From the NCBI RefSeq assembly GCF_028771845.1, contig NZ_CP118270.1:2976001-3040000 (forward strand): a DNA stretch of 64,000 bases, written 5' to 3'. This DNA is from Paenibacillus marchantiae. Lineage in GTDB: Bacteria; Bacillota; Bacilli; Paenibacillales; Paenibacillaceae. The notes under the pieces were generated by a model that did no database searches, was not told the DNA's origin, and saw nothing but the letters and a program-made list of their open reading frames with translations. This document shows, one piece after another, positions 54,090 through 63,395 of this stretch; positions within the stretch are counted from its first letter, which is position 1; the number at the start of each line of letters is the position of its first letter. The position numbers were made by a program, and so were the translations under genes.

Positions 54090-54995
54090 ATGCTCAAAGA
54101 ATTGAACAAAAACAAAATCATGTTTCTCATGCTGCTGCCTACACTGATCTTTTTTCTGATTAACTCGTATTTTCCGATGGTCGGCATCTATTATGCGTTT
54201 ACCCGCTATGATTTTGAAGGTGGATTGTTCGGCAGCCCATTTGTGGGCCTGGAGAACTTCAAGTTTCTGTGGCAATCCGGAATGCTGCTGAAGCTGACAA
54301 CCAACACGGTGGGGTACAATCTGGCCTTCATTATATTAGGAAACGGGCTAGCGATCTTCTGTGCGATTTTGCTCAATGAAATTCGGGGAAAAGTGTTTAA
54401 GAAAATTACGCAGTCGGTCATGTTTTTACCGTATTTCATTTCGTTTGTACTATTAAGTGTAATCGCTTACAACATGTTCAACTATGAATCCGGTTTTGTT
54501 AACACGGTACTCAAACGTTTTGAGGCGGGGCCAGTTGATATTTACAATACACCCTGGATCTGGGTGTTCCTGATCATCATTTTTTATCTGTGGAAAAATC
54601 TCGGGTACAGCATGGTCATCTACCTTGCAGCTATTACAGGGATCAGCGATGAGTATTACGAGGCCGCCCGGATTGACGGGGCCAATATCTTTCAGCGCAT
54701 TTGGTACATCACCGTACCGATGCTAAAACCGACCTTTGTCATCCTGTTGTTATTCTCGCTCGGGAGCATTATGAAGGGACAGTTTGATCTCTTTTACCAA
54801 CTCATTGGAAATAACGGTGTCTTATATAACGCTACAGATATCATCGATACGTATGTGTATCGTTCCCTGAAAGTGACGTTTGATATCGGAATGGCTACTG
54901 CGGCTGGTCTGTATCAATCGCTGTTCGGTTTTATCCTGATCATGACCGTCAACTATATCATCCGTAAAGTGAATGAGGACTACGCCTTGTTCTAA
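54090..54995 (+). CDS. Sugar ABC transporter permease, LplB type
   Basis: A 301-residue permease with six spans. The EAA loop reads YYEAARIDGANIFQRIWYIT, and the N-terminal LPTLIFFLINSYFPMVGIYY resembles LplB. GGGAGGG precedes ATG 54090. First gene of a three-gene importer operon whose binding lipoprotein is last. Its substrate is unknown, presumably an oligosaccharide. Confidence 0.89.
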   Translation: MLKELNKNKIMFLMLLPTLIFFLINSYFPMVGIYYAFTRYDFEGGLFGSPFVGLENFKFLWQSGMLLKLTTNTVGYNLAFIILGNGLAIFCAILLNEIRGKVFKKITQSVMFLPYFISFVLLSVIAYNMFNYESGFVNTVLKRFEAGPVDIYNTPWIWVFLIIIFYLWKNLGYSMVIYLAAITGISDEYYEAARIDGANIFQRIWYITVPMLKPTFVILLLFSLGSIMKGQFDLFYQLIGNNGVLYNATDIIDTYVYRSLKVTFDIGMATAAGLYQSLFGFILIMTVNYIIRKVNEDYALF

Positions 54996-55024
54996 AACGC
55001 CTATAGGCAGAAGGGAGACCTACT

Positions 55025-55924
55025 ATGCACACGCGTACCCGAGATACGGAATTCACCTTGTTGTTTCAAATCATCGCTTACAGCATGATCCTGATTCTTT
55101 CCTTAATCTGTATCATTCCATTTCTTTTGATTTTATCCGGCTCATTCAGCAGCAACGAATCGATTGTAAGAGATGGGTATCACCTCTTTCCCACCGATTT
55201 TTCCTTGGAAGGTTACAAGATGGTGTTCAAATTTCCGACCCAGGTGCTTAAAGCTTATGGCGTGACGGTATTTACAACCGTTGTGGGTACGGCCCTTGGA
55301 CTATTTCTCATTACGATGGCGGGATTTGTACTGCAACGCAAAGATTTCAAGTACCGGAACGCCTTCTCATTTTTCATCTACTTTACAACCCTCTTTGGTG
55401 GGGGATTGGTTCCTTGGTACATCATGCTGGCAAATTATTTCAATCTTACGGACACGTATACGGTGTTGATTTTTCCGGGATTGATGACGCCTTTTCTCAT
55501 TATCCTGATGAAAAACTTCATTCGTTCAGCCGTTCCGGATGAGCTGATTGAGTCAGCCAAAATCGATGGTGCGAATGATTTCCGCATTTACTTTAGCGTA
55601 GTACTGAAACTGGCGATGCCCGGCATTGCCACTGTAGGGTTATTTCTGGCACTGGGATACTGGAATGACTGGTTCACATCATCCTTGTTCATTAACAACC
55701 CGGATATGTACCAGCTGCAATTCTATTTGTATAACACCATGAACACGATTACCTTCATTGACCAGATGGCGATTGGTACCGGCATAACTCTTAGCCAGGA
55801 TGTACCTACCGAATCGACCAAAATGGCGATGGCTATTGTGGTTACTGGACCCATTTTGTTCCTGTATCCATTTGTGCAGCGGTACTTTGTCAAGGGTCTT
55901 ACCATTGGTGCGGTGAAAGGTTAG
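55025..55924 (+). CDS. Sugar ABC transporter permease, LplC/YtcP type
   Basis: A 299-residue permease with six spans, an EAA loop IESAKIDGANDFRIYFSVVL and the family tail VQRYFVKGLTIGAVKG. AGAAGGGAG precedes ATG 55025, 29 bases after the LplB-type gene. Works as a heterodimer with it; no ATPase is encoded nearby. Confidence 0.89.
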   Translation: MHTRTRDTEFTLLFQIIAYSMILILSLICIIPFLLILSGSFSSNESIVRDGYHLFPTDFSLEGYKMVFKFPTQVLKAYGVTVFTTVVGTALGLFLITMAGFVLQRKDFKYRNAFSFFIYFTTLFGGGLVPWYIMLANYFNLTDTYTVLIFPGLMTPFLIILMKNFIRSAVPDELIESAKIDGANDFRIYFSVVLKLAMPGIATVGLFLALGYWNDWFTSSLFINNPDMYQLQFYLYNTMNTITFIDQMAIGTGITLSQDVPTESTKMAMAIVVTGPILFLYPFVQRYFVKGLTIGAVKG

Positions 55925-56037
55925 AACGTGCACGCGCTATGGGTGCAGATGGCGGGATAGCTGTCTATCCGTCTGCGTCTGAATCATGGCGAGTCTGCGC
56001 TAACATATAAGGTTGACCACAAAAAGGGAGGATGCGT

Positions 56038-57585
56038 ATGCGTAACAAAACAATTCGGCACCTGTCTATGGTACTTGCCCTGATGTTGTTTGCCGGGGTG
56101 CTTGCCGCATGTAATAACGGTTCGGGGGGATCTGCGCAAGGAAGTGAGCAGGGAGGTTCTTCTGAGAACAAAGGGGAGAAGGTAACACTGCAATTCTACA
56201 TGCTTGGTGATGCCCCCAAGGATCTGCCTGTGATTGAGTCGGAAATCAACAAGCTGGCTGAGGCTGATCTGAACGTCAATGTGAAATTTAACTATACCTC
56301 CTGGACAGACTGGGACCAAAAATACAAATTGCTGCTGTCTTCCGGTCAACCGATTGATCTGATTTTTACCGCGGATTGGACGTTCTATCAGTCCTATGCG
56401 AAAAAAGGAGCGTTCCTGCCTCTGGATGAATTACTGCCTAAGGCAGCACCAACGCTCAAAGCTTATGTACCTGATGACATGTGGAACGCGGTAAAAGTCA
56501 ATGAAAAGATCTATACTGTACCATCGACATGGACTGAATATGTTACTGAGGGTATTGCGTACCGTGAGGATTTGCGTGAGAAGTACAATCTGTCCAAACC
56601 GGAATCTCTGGAGACACTCGAAGCCTATCTGGAGGGTATCAAAGCCAATGAACCGAATATGATTCCAATCGCGGATAGCAATGCGAACCATACCCATGGT
56701 ATTCGACAATTGACATCCAAGCTGGTGAATACGGCAGGTCAGCTCCCTTATGGTCTGGACATCATGTATGACACACCATCCAATATCACTTCCTATTGGG
56801 GGTCTGCACAGCATCTGGAGGACCTGAAAACGTACAAACGCTGGATGGACAAAGGCTTTTTTCCGAAAAACGTGCTGAATGTAAAGGATACGTCCAACTC
56901 ATTACTGCAAAATGGCAAATCGGCTGTTGTACTGTCGGGTGAGAACCCGAACAAATTTAATGCGGATGTGATCAAGGTCCAGTCCACTCACCCGGATTGG
57001 AAGCTCGGTTATTTCCCTTACCCGAATGCCAAAGGATTTGCACAACCAGTTCACCCGATTCACAATGGTTTTGCAATTCCACGCAGCAGCAAAAACCCGG
57101 AGAAAGCACTTGCATTCTATGAAAAACTGGTTACCGACAAACGTTACAACTGGCTTACCGAATATGGTGTGGAAGGCAAGAACTTTGAAGTTCAAGACGG
57201 TTATTATAAAATGGTGGGCGATGCCCAGACCAATGGATTTCCGCGCGAAGGCATGAATGGTTGGGCTTGGCGTAATCCGGAATTCATGCTCTATGATAAG
57301 AGCTTTGATGACGTACTGGCTATTTTCAAAGAGCTGGACAAAATGAAAAAGCCGGATATCTTTACTGGATTTGCTGAGGATTGGACGCCATACCAAGCTG
57401 AGAAAGCTGCACTGGAGCAGGTAGAGAAGCAGTATCTCTATCCGTTAAATGTGGGATTGGTGGAGGATGTAGAAGCGGGTCTGAATACATTTATGGAAAA
57501 AGCCAAACAGGCAGGCCTTGAGAAGATTCAGACCGAGTATACCAAGCAGTGGCAGGATTACTTGAAGTCGGCTGGTATTCAATAG
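56038..57585 (+). CDS. Sugar-binding lipoprotein of the ABC importer (LplA-like, DUF3502 tail)
   Basis: A 515-residue extracellular solute-binding protein. Lipoprotein signal MRNKTIRHLSMVLALMLFAG ends with lipobox Leu-Ala-Ala-Cys near residue 27; a Gly/Ser-rich tether follows. The mature fold shows ABC sugar-binding blocks such as LLLSSGQPIDLIFTADWTFY. The C-terminal ~75 residues (LYPLNVGLVEDVEAGLNTFM and KQAGLEKIQTEYTKQWQDYL) fit DUF3502. GGGAGGA is six bases before ATG 56038; ATG 56032 is too close. A terminator follows. Confidence 0.9.
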   Translation: MRNKTIRHLSMVLALMLFAGVLAACNNGSGGSAQGSEQGGSSENKGEKVTLQFYMLGDAPKDLPVIESEINKLAEADLNVNVKFNYTSWTDWDQKYKLLLSSGQPIDLIFTADWTFYQSYAKKGAFLPLDELLPKAAPTLKAYVPDDMWNAVKVNEKIYTVPSTWTEYVTEGIAYREDLREKYNLSKPESLETLEAYLEGIKANEPNMIPIADSNANHTHGIRQLTSKLVNTAGQLPYGLDIMYDTPSNITSYWGSAQHLEDLKTYKRWMDKGFFPKNVLNVKDTSNSLLQNGKSAVVLSGENPNKFNADVIKVQSTHPDWKLGYFPYPNAKGFAQPVHPIHNGFAIPRSSKNPEKALAFYEKLVTDKRYNWLTEYGVEGKNFEVQDGYYKMVGDAQTNGFPREGMNGWAWRNPEFMLYDKSFDDVLAIFKELDKMKKPDIFTGFAEDWTPYQAEKAALEQVEKQYLYPLNVGLVEDVEAGLNTFMEKAKQAGLEKIQTEYTKQWQDYLKSAGIQ

Positions 57586-57608
57586 TTTGTACTATTCTTC
57601 ATATTAAA

Positions 57609-57640
57609 AAAAGGTGCCTTCGATTCGAAGGCACCTTTGC
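57609..57640. terminator. Bidirectional terminator
   Basis: AAAGGTGCCTTCG and CGAAGGCACCTTT form a perfect 13-bp stem around ATT, with an A-run before and T-run after. It separates the convergent importer operon and glycosyltransferase gene. Confidence 0.92.
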
Positions 57641-57668
57641 TGTGTACATGCAGGCTTGTTTGAAGCTG

Positions 57669-58817
57669 TTACAGTCTGGCTTGGTCTGCCGAGTAGGGAC
57701 GCAGATCCAGAAGGTCGATAATACTTTGTGCGCTTTGCATTGGGTGATACTTGGCAATCTGCGCCATGTGGCGTTTGCGTTTGCGAACAATGTCAGGGTA
57801 GTTATGAAGCAGTTTATTCATCCATTTCACAACAACATCAAGGGAAGTAATGGGCTCCCCCAAACCTCGTGCGGTGAAATACTGAACATTTTCTTCTTCC
57901 TGACCCGGTATGGGATTATGGAACAGCATGGGGATTCCCTTTGCCAACCCTTCACTGCATGTCATTCCACCCGGCTTGGTGATCAGGAGATCAGATACTT
58001 CCATTAATTTGTCCACTTCATTGGTGTACCCGATGATATGGATATTATCTTTTTTATACAACGGATTTTGTTCCATGCTGATTCGGCTTTTGTCATTGCG
58101 GCCAAGGCAGAAAATAATCTGAACATCCTCATGCCAGCGTGTCAATAATTGGTTAACTACTTCATCACTAAGCATTCCCCAACCACCGCCCATCACAAGC
58201 ACAGTAGGCATGTTCTTCAAATTGAATTTTCCTCGGATCTCGTCCCGCCCGGGATGTTCCCAGAAGTTGGGGTGGATCGGAATGCCGGTAACGCGAATTT
58301 TGTCTAAAGATACACCCCGCAGCATTAATTTGGACTTTACCTCATCTGTAGAAACAAGATACAGATCCACTTCAGGGCTAATCCACGTCCCGTGCGCGTC
58401 ATAATCGGTAATGACTGTACAAAGTGGAACCTGCACACCCAGACGTTTCAGTCTGGATATGACAGCACTGGGAATAGGGTGGGTGCATACAATAACATTC
58501 GGACGAAGCTGACGGACAATACTGCGTGTATGGGTATAAAACAGTTTATGCAACGCGAGTGTAGTCAGCCGGTTCAAGGATTTTTTATATTGGTGCCTGT
58601 ATACATACCCGATGAGCTTGGGCTGGTTAATGACCGTTTTTTTGTACGCTGTAATGATGAGTGGCGCAACTCTGGGGTTCAGAAAACTCCCCAACTCAAG
58701 CACTTTGGTTTGCACATTCGGCGAAAGTTTTCGCAAACTGCTGGACAGCGCATAAGCGGCTTGAGTATGACCAGCGCCAAAGCCTTCAGATAATAGTAAT
58801 ACTCTTTTTTTCTCCAC
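57669..58817 (-). CDS. Diacylglycerol glucosyltransferase-like GT28 enzyme (UgtP/MGDG-synthase type)
   Basis: A 382-residue GT-B glycosyltransferase. The N-terminal MGDG-synthase fold reads VLLLSEGFGAGHTQAAYALS with the GxGH loop. CTVITDYDAHGTWISPEVDL, VMGGGWGMLSD and the sugar-nucleotide site ITKPGGMTCSEGLAKGIPML (Gly-Gly-x-Thr, Glu) are characteristic. GTG start with AGGTGA seven bases upstream. It probably adds sugar from a UDP donor to diacylglycerol for glycolipids or lipoteichoic acid anchors. Alternative acceptors within the YpfP-like group cannot be excluded. Confidence 0.86.
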   Translation of the reverse strand: MEKKRVLLLSEGFGAGHTQAAYALSSSLRKLSPNVQTKVLELGSFLNPRVAPLIITAYKKTVINQPKLIGYVYRHQYKKSLNRLTTLALHKLFYTHTRSIVRQLRPNVIVCTHPIPSAVISRLKRLGVQVPLCTVITDYDAHGTWISPEVDLYLVSTDEVKSKLMLRGVSLDKIRVTGIPIHPNFWEHPGRDEIRGKFNLKNMPTVLVMGGGWGMLSDEVVNQLLTRWHEDVQIIFCLGRNDKSRISMEQNPLYKKDNIHIIGYTNEVDKLMEVSDLLITKPGGMTCSEGLAKGIPMLFHNPIPGQEEENVQYFTARGLGEPITSLDVVVKWMNKLLHNYPDIVRKRKRHMAQIAKYHPMQSAQSIIDLLDLRPYSADQARL

Positions 58818-58867
58818 GCTTGCTTCACCTGTTCCTGCTAGGTTTTCCTTAGTCTAACATATTCACA

Positions 58868-59395
58868 TTATGTCCATAAAGCAACAGTTGCAAGTGCGAC
58901 TAAAGTACCGATCGTAGCACCTGCGAGAACATCTGAGGGATAGTGTAATCCCAGGTAAATTCGTGAAAATCCGACAATTAATGCAACAGGGAGTAACAAC
59001 AGCAACAGGAACGGCTCCATCGTCATAAAAGGGACTGTAACCGAGAATACGGCAGTAGTATGCCCTGAAGGGAACGAATGGTCCGTCAGGGGATTGCGGA
59101 ACGTAATCGTATCCGGTAAGGCCAGGTAAGGCCGAATGCGCGGATACAGTTTTTTGGCGATTGCTACGGGAATGTGGCTAACCGCTAGAGCGATGCATGC
59201 CTGAAGTCCTGTTGTACTCCAAGGAGCGGGAGCCAGCAGCCAGATTAGTAAGGATACTGCAATAGAAGATGTTGCTCCGCCCAGATGGGTGAAATAATAC
59301 AGCCAAAAGTTCATAAATCGATTATGAAGTCGACCATTAATCCACATAAATACATTTCGATCATACTCTTGAAACTTTACGAATAAACGGCTCAT
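58868..59395 (-). CDS. PAP2-family membrane phosphatase
   Basis: A 175-residue integral membrane phosphatase with about five spans. The three-part catalytic signature is complete: KLYPRIRP, Phe-Pro-Ser-Gly-His, and SRIYLGLHYPSD. It resembles undecaprenyl-diphosphate (BcrC-type) or phosphatidylglycerophosphate phosphatases. AGGAGG precedes ATG 59395; the longer frame to 59422 starts before that site. It lies upstream of the GT28 gene on the same strand with a 50-base gap, suggesting a shared transcript in lipid and wall metabolism. Confidence 0.88.
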   Translation of the reverse strand: MSRLFVKFQEYDRNVFMWINGRLHNRFMNFWLYYFTHLGGATSSIAVSLLIWLLAPAPWSTTGLQACIALAVSHIPVAIAKKLYPRIRPYLALPDTITFRNPLTDHSFPSGHTTAVFSVTVPFMTMEPFLLLLLLPVALIVGFSRIYLGLHYPSDVLAGATIGTLVALATVALWT

Positions 59396-60106
59396 ATTGG
59401 CCTCCTGCCAGTCAGGCCCCATGTTGGCGGCAGTATTTCCGGTAAATTGCTGTGTCCGGTTTCGTCCTGAATAGTATATAACCGTTTTTTCGTGAACTTG
59501 AGGTTATTTCAGGTATATGTTTATCATATTTTTAAATGTTGTCCTTTTCAAGAAGAACACATGTGAAGAAGGTAAAATTCATGTTAAAGAGTGGATATAC
59601 ACCCAACTTAACTTTTTGACTCGGACTATCTAAAAAAGATACAATGATTCAACATGGCTGAAATGCGGTTAAAAAAATGTAAGTTTAAGACTGAACTTTT
59701 TGAGGTCTGTTTACGTTATTTGATATAGAGCCTCTGTCGATATGTATCAGCCTGATGAAAAAAGCAGGGACTTTAGAAATAAAAATCAAGTAAACGGCTG
59801 AAAATAAGATATAACAGGCATGAATGCGAGGTTGGAGTATCACGAGGTGCCTATTCAGCGTTTAAAGTTCACATTTCTGCTTCAGGAAGTGGAATTGCGG
59901 TTTTGACAAATGGCTGAAAAGAATACAAAATCGATAAAGCAGCCAACTGGCATCAACCATGCTTGAAACATTGTCTGAAATATTTACGTAGTAAACAAAA
60001 GAACAGGGTCATATTCTGCGCATCACAAAAAAATAAAAGTGCAGAATCCAGGAAGAGAAACATTTAAAGTAATCTGGTTTTGAAAAAAAGGGGGTAACAG
60101 AGAACG
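59396..60106 (+). promoter_or_regulatory. 710-base intergenic region with distal promoter upstream of the GT2 gene
   Basis: No convincing gene is seen on either strand. TTGACT (59616-59621), an 18-base spacer and TACAAT (59640-59645) form a rightward promoter about 460 bases before the glycosyltransferase ATG. A second TTGACA at 59903 has only a poor -10. The words (A)TGGCTGAAA, CGGCTGAAA and TGGCTGAAA recur at about 59653, 59796 and 59911. The long leader is AT-rich with no terminator visible. Confidence 0.4.
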
Positions 60107-61345
60107 ATGTTGGACGCTATATTCGTCACGATGCAGGTCCTTCTGGCACTGCTAGCCGTGTACCAATTCACGTTTTCGCTGTTCGGTCTGATTAAGAAAA
60201 AGAAAAAGAAACATTATCCGGCGACAAAATCATTCGCTGTACTCGTCGCAGCACACAATGAGGAACAAGTTATTGGTGCTTTGATGGAGAACTTGAAACA
60301 ACTGGATTACCCGGAATATCTGTACGATGTGTTTGTCATTTGTGACAACTGTACGGATGGAACGGCTCAAATTGTAAGACAGCATGGATTAAATGCTTGT
60401 GTACGTACGAATGCTGATCTCAGAGGTAAAGGGTATGCCATTGAATGGATGCTTAAATACTTGTGGAAATTGCCACGTCAGTATGACGCAGTTGTCATGT
60501 TTGACGCGGATAACCTGGTTGACCGTAACTTCTTGCTTGAGATGAATGACGACTTGTGCAATGGTTCGCGTGTAATTCAAGGATACATTGATACCAAGAA
60601 TCCGGAGGATTCCTGGATCACTGCAGCATATGGTGTATCTTACTGGTACATCAACCGTCTGTGGCAGTTGTCCCGTCATAATTTGAATATGGCGAATTTC
60701 CTCGGAGGTACTGGAATGTGCTTCGAGACCAACCTGCTCAAGGAAATTGGCTGGGGCGCTACAAGTCTGGTTGAGGATTTGGAGTTTACGATGCGCAGTG
60801 TTCAGCGTAATGTATATCCTGTCTTTAACTATGATGCCAAAGTATTTGATGAGAAGCCGTTAACCTTTAAAGCTTCAGCAAGACAACGTCTTCGCTGGAT
60901 GCAAGGTCACTTTACGGTTGCGCGTAGATATTTCTTCCCGCTGCTGTGGCAGAGTATCAAGGAAAGAAGCTTGGTGAAGTTTGACCTTGCTGTGTATGGA
61001 GCAAACGTGTACGTTGTTTTGCTTACGTTCCTGATGACTGCTGTCCTGTGGGTGGATACAGCGATATTCAGTGGTCCACATATCGCAAACATATACGGAT
61101 ACTTCCCGCTTTGGGTAGGGTTCGTAGCGATTGGTCTGAATGTCCTGACATTCTTGTTGTCCATGGCGCTGGAAAAGGTTACTTTTGCCAAAGTGTATCT
61201 GTACCTGATCTTGTTCCCGATTTACCTTCTTTCATGGTATCCAATTACGTTCTACGCGTTCTTCACGCAGAACAACAAACAATGGAGCCATACTCAACAT
61301 ACACGTGTTGTACGTTTGGATGAGGTGCAGAGTAAGCAGGGATAA
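60107..61345 (+). CDS. Membrane glycosyltransferase, family 2 (cellulose-synthase-like)
   Basis: A 412-residue GT-A glycosyltransferase with an N-terminal helix (MLDAIFVTMQVLLALLAVYQ), a basic loop (KKKKKK), and a catalytic domain showing VLVAAHNEEQVI, ICDNCTDGT, the Asp-x-Asp metal site in VMFDADNLVD, SLVEDLEFTMR and the Arg-Gln-Arg-Leu-Arg-Trp acceptor motif. Three or four C-terminal helices follow. It resembles processive or polyprenyl-independent beta-glycan synthases. The polymer made is unknown. GGGGG about 12 bases before ATG 60107 gives a weak start. Confidence 0.87.
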   Translation: MLDAIFVTMQVLLALLAVYQFTFSLFGLIKKKKKKHYPATKSFAVLVAAHNEEQVIGALMENLKQLDYPEYLYDVFVICDNCTDGTAQIVRQHGLNACVRTNADLRGKGYAIEWMLKYLWKLPRQYDAVVMFDADNLVDRNFLLEMNDDLCNGSRVIQGYIDTKNPEDSWITAAYGVSYWYINRLWQLSRHNLNMANFLGGTGMCFETNLLKEIGWGATSLVEDLEFTMRSVQRNVYPVFNYDAKVFDEKPLTFKASARQRLRWMQGHFTVARRYFFPLLWQSIKERSLVKFDLAVYGANVYVVLLTFLMTAVLWVDTAIFSGPHIANIYGYFPLWVGFVAIGLNVLTFLLSMALEKVTFAKVYLYLILFPIYLLSWYPITFYAFFTQNNKQWSHTQHTRVVRLDEVQSKQG

Positions 61346-61400
61346 TAAATGATTGACTTGGATGAAAGCATGTCTGCAAAAAAAAAATATTGTAGAGACG

Positions 61401-61429
61401 TTGACAATAGTTTTGCAGGATGTTATAGT
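61401..61429 (+). promoter_or_regulatory. Promoter of the infC-rpmI-rplT operon
   Basis: TTGACA (61401-61406), 17-base spacer, TATAGT (61424-61429): near-consensus for the main sigma factor. Transcription would begin near 61436, giving a leader of about 210 bases. Confidence 0.85.
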
Positions 61430-61435
61430 ATTCAA

Positions 61436-61605
61436 GTGCGTTAAATGAATAGCTATGGAATCACAAGTAGAAGTCCGACTTCTCACCTGATCAACAAACA
61501 TGTTGGCTGGTCAACGATCCCAATAATTTATGAAGTGTTTACTCATGAAGAATTGTGTTGATTACAGGGATGTCGGTAGCTTAACCGGCATCCCTTTTAT
61601 TTTTG
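61436..61605 (+). ncRNA. L20-type autoregulatory leader with attenuator
   Basis: The leader contains GAAGTCCGACTTCTC (around 61470-61486), a self-complementary segment resembling Firmicute L20 leaders, and ends in a terminator: GGGATGTCGGT (61567-61577) pairs with ACCGGCATCCC (61584-61594), then TTTTATTTTT. In B. subtilis, L20 binding to such a leader stabilises the terminator and shuts the operon. The same control is inferred here. Confidence 0.72.
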
Positions 61606-61644
61606 TGTAACAGGATATTCAAAATGACCTGGAGGTGGACGGTT

Positions 61645-62154
61645 ATTAGTAAAGATCACATGATTAATGATGAGATTCGGGCGAAGGAAGTACGCCTTGT
61701 CGGAGCTGAAGGAGAACAAATTGGGATCACGCCGATTCGGGAAGCACTGCAAATGGCGATTGACCTGAACTTGGACCTGGTCAATGTGGCACCACAGGCT
61801 AAACCGCCGGTATGCCGCATCATGGACTATGGCAAATTCCGCTATGAGCAACAAAAGAAAGACAAAGAAGCCCGTAAGAACCAGAAAATTGTTGACATTA
61901 AAGAAGTATGGTTCCGTTCCAATATTGAGGAGCATGATTATCAAACGAAGCTTCGTAATGTAGTTAAGTTCTTGAAAGAAGGCGACAAGGTAAAATGTTC
62001 CGTTCGTTACCGCGGACGTGAAATTGCGCATGCCGCCATTGGTCAACGGATTTTGGAACGCGTTAAGGTGGAGGTTGCAGAACTTTGCACCATCGAACGT
62101 CAACCAAAATTGGAAGGCCGCAGTATGATCATGATTCTGGCTCCTAAAGCCTGA
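61645..62154 (+). CDS. infC: Translation initiation factor IF-3 (AUU start)
   Basis: A 169-residue IF-3 with the N-domain (INDEIRAKEVRLVGAEGEQI) and C-domain (SNIEEHDYQTKLRNVVKFLK, then KVKCSVRYRGREIAHAAIG). GGAGGTGG at 61631-61638 positions ATT 61645 as start, giving (M)SKDHMINDEIR. This is the classic rare AUU start by which IF-3 limits its own synthesis. An upstream in-frame ATG at 61624 precedes the ribosome site and is not used. Confidence 0.94.
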   Translation: MSKDHMINDEIRAKEVRLVGAEGEQIGITPIREALQMAIDLNLDLVNVAPQAKPPVCRIMDYGKFRYEQQKKDKEARKNQKIVDIKEVWFRSNIEEHDYQTKLRNVVKFLKEGDKVKCSVRYRGREIAHAAIGQRILERVKVEVAELCTIERQPKLEGRSMIMILAPKA

Positions 62155-62178
62155 TAACATTGGAGGAGGAAACACAAA

Positions 62179-62379
62179 ATGCCTAAAATGAAAACACACA
62201 GCAGTTTGAAAGGACGCTTCAAAATTACCGGTTCCGGTAAAGTCCTGCGTTACAAAGCTCACAAAAACCACTTGCTTTCCCACAAATCAAAACGTGCTAA
62301 GCGCGTTCTGAACGGCAACCCAGTAATGGCTGCCGGGGACGTAAGACGTTTGAAACAAGGTCTGGCTAACTTGAAATAG
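62179..62379 (+). CDS. rpmI: 50S ribosomal protein L35
   Basis: A 66-residue basic protein, MPKMKTHSSLKGRFKITGSG onwards, with the characteristic HKSKRAKRVLNGN segment. GGAGGAGG precedes ATG 62179. Second gene of the infC operon. Confidence 0.96.
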   Translation: MPKMKTHSSLKGRFKITGSGKVLRYKAHKNHLLSHKSKRAKRVLNGNPVMAAGDVRRLKQGLANLK

Positions 62380-62457
62380 TAAATCCGTATGGGGGATCGG
62401 CTTAGGCCGTACACATACCACGGATACATTTAATATTTATTGGGAGGTTCTTTTAAT

Positions 62458-62817
62458 ATGGCAAGAGTAAAAGGCGGTTTTGTAGTACGTCGTCGTCATA
62501 AAAAGGTTTTGAAACTGGCAAGAGGTTATTTCGGTTCCAAACACCGTATTTTTAAAACAGCTAACGAGCAAGTAATGAAATCCCTGGTATACGCATACCG
62601 TGATCGTCGCAACACAAAACGTAACTTCCGCAGACTGTGGATCGTTCGTATCAATGCTGCAGCACGTATGAATGGTTTGTCTTACAACAAACTGATCCAT
62701 GGATTGAAACTTGCTGGTGTAGACATGAACCGCAAAATGTTGGCTGATCTGGCCGTTAACGACATCAATGCGTTCAACTCTTTGGCTACTGTGGCTAAAG
62801 GCAAAATCAACGCTTAA
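62458..62817 (+). CDS. rplT: 50S ribosomal protein L20
   Basis: A 119-residue ribosomal protein, [20 protein letters not shown] onwards, with [20 protein letters not shown] and [24 protein letters not shown] sits 11 bases before ATG 62458; an earlier in-frame ATG at 62440 precedes the site. Its product is also the likely repressor of the operon through the leader. Confidence 0.96.
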   Translation: MARVKGGFVVRRRHKKVLKLARGYFGSKHRIFKTANEQVMKSLVYAYRDRRNTKRNFRRLWIVRINAAARMNGLSYNKLIHGLKLAGVDMNRKMLADLAVNDINAFNSLATVAKGKINA

Positions 62818-62829
62818 AATTGTTTATGC

Positions 62830-62858
62830 AAGCCGCCGTACCTATGGCGGCTTTTTTT
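62830..62858 (+). terminator. Rho-independent terminator of the infC-rpmI-rplT operon
   Basis: AAGCCGCC (62830-62837) and GGCGGCTT (62846-62853) form an 8-bp stem, followed by a run of seven T. Confidence 0.93.
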
Positions 62859-63395
62859 ACGGCTTAAAGATTGATCTACTCCAAAGAGTCTGGTTGTGCG
62901 CGACGAATATGCTGCAATCTGTAAGGGCACAATGAAAGCATATAACGGGTGAATAACAGGCTGTGATAATACATAAAATACGAACGGTGAAATAATGCAA
63001 ACAAAAACAGGTGAATTCCACATCCTTCTAGGGAGTATGATACGTTTTTGTTATATAACATCACATCGTTGTAACGTTAGTGTGTTAAATCGTTAAATTA
63101 TTAAGCGCTTTCAATAAAAAAAGAGCAAAAATAAGTGAGATTTGGTGATGAAACATCTGGATTTTACCACGGGTTGAATGTATAATCACCTCTAGTAGGC
63201 TAGTCCTAAAATTTTCTCTTCAAGTCATAATGTTCGGTTTTTCGACAGGTGACACAATTGTTTAGTGGTAAGAATGCGCTTTTAATGTCGAAGAAACCAT
63301 ACATTCTGCATAAAAGCCATATTATCGATCTGTTGATCCGTTCCATTTTGGCCTGGACAGGAATTAGGTATATATCATTAAGGGGGAACAGAGAA
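62859..63395 (+). promoter_or_regulatory. 537-base region upstream of the BMP lipoprotein gene
   Basis: No gene is supported on either strand. TATAAT at 63181-63186 is a possible -10 with a poor -35, which would leave a leader of about 200 bases. TTAAGCGCTTTCAA at 63101-63114, read on the minus strand, resembles a cre site (12 of 14 positions) and lies about 65 bases upstream of that -10. No known riboswitch was recognised. Confidence 0.35.

Noticed and set aside
61597..62283. Minus-strand open frame opposite infC and rpmI (228 codons)
   Set aside because: It overlaps two certain genes and the leader terminator, and reads as Phe/Asn-rich low-complexity sequence.
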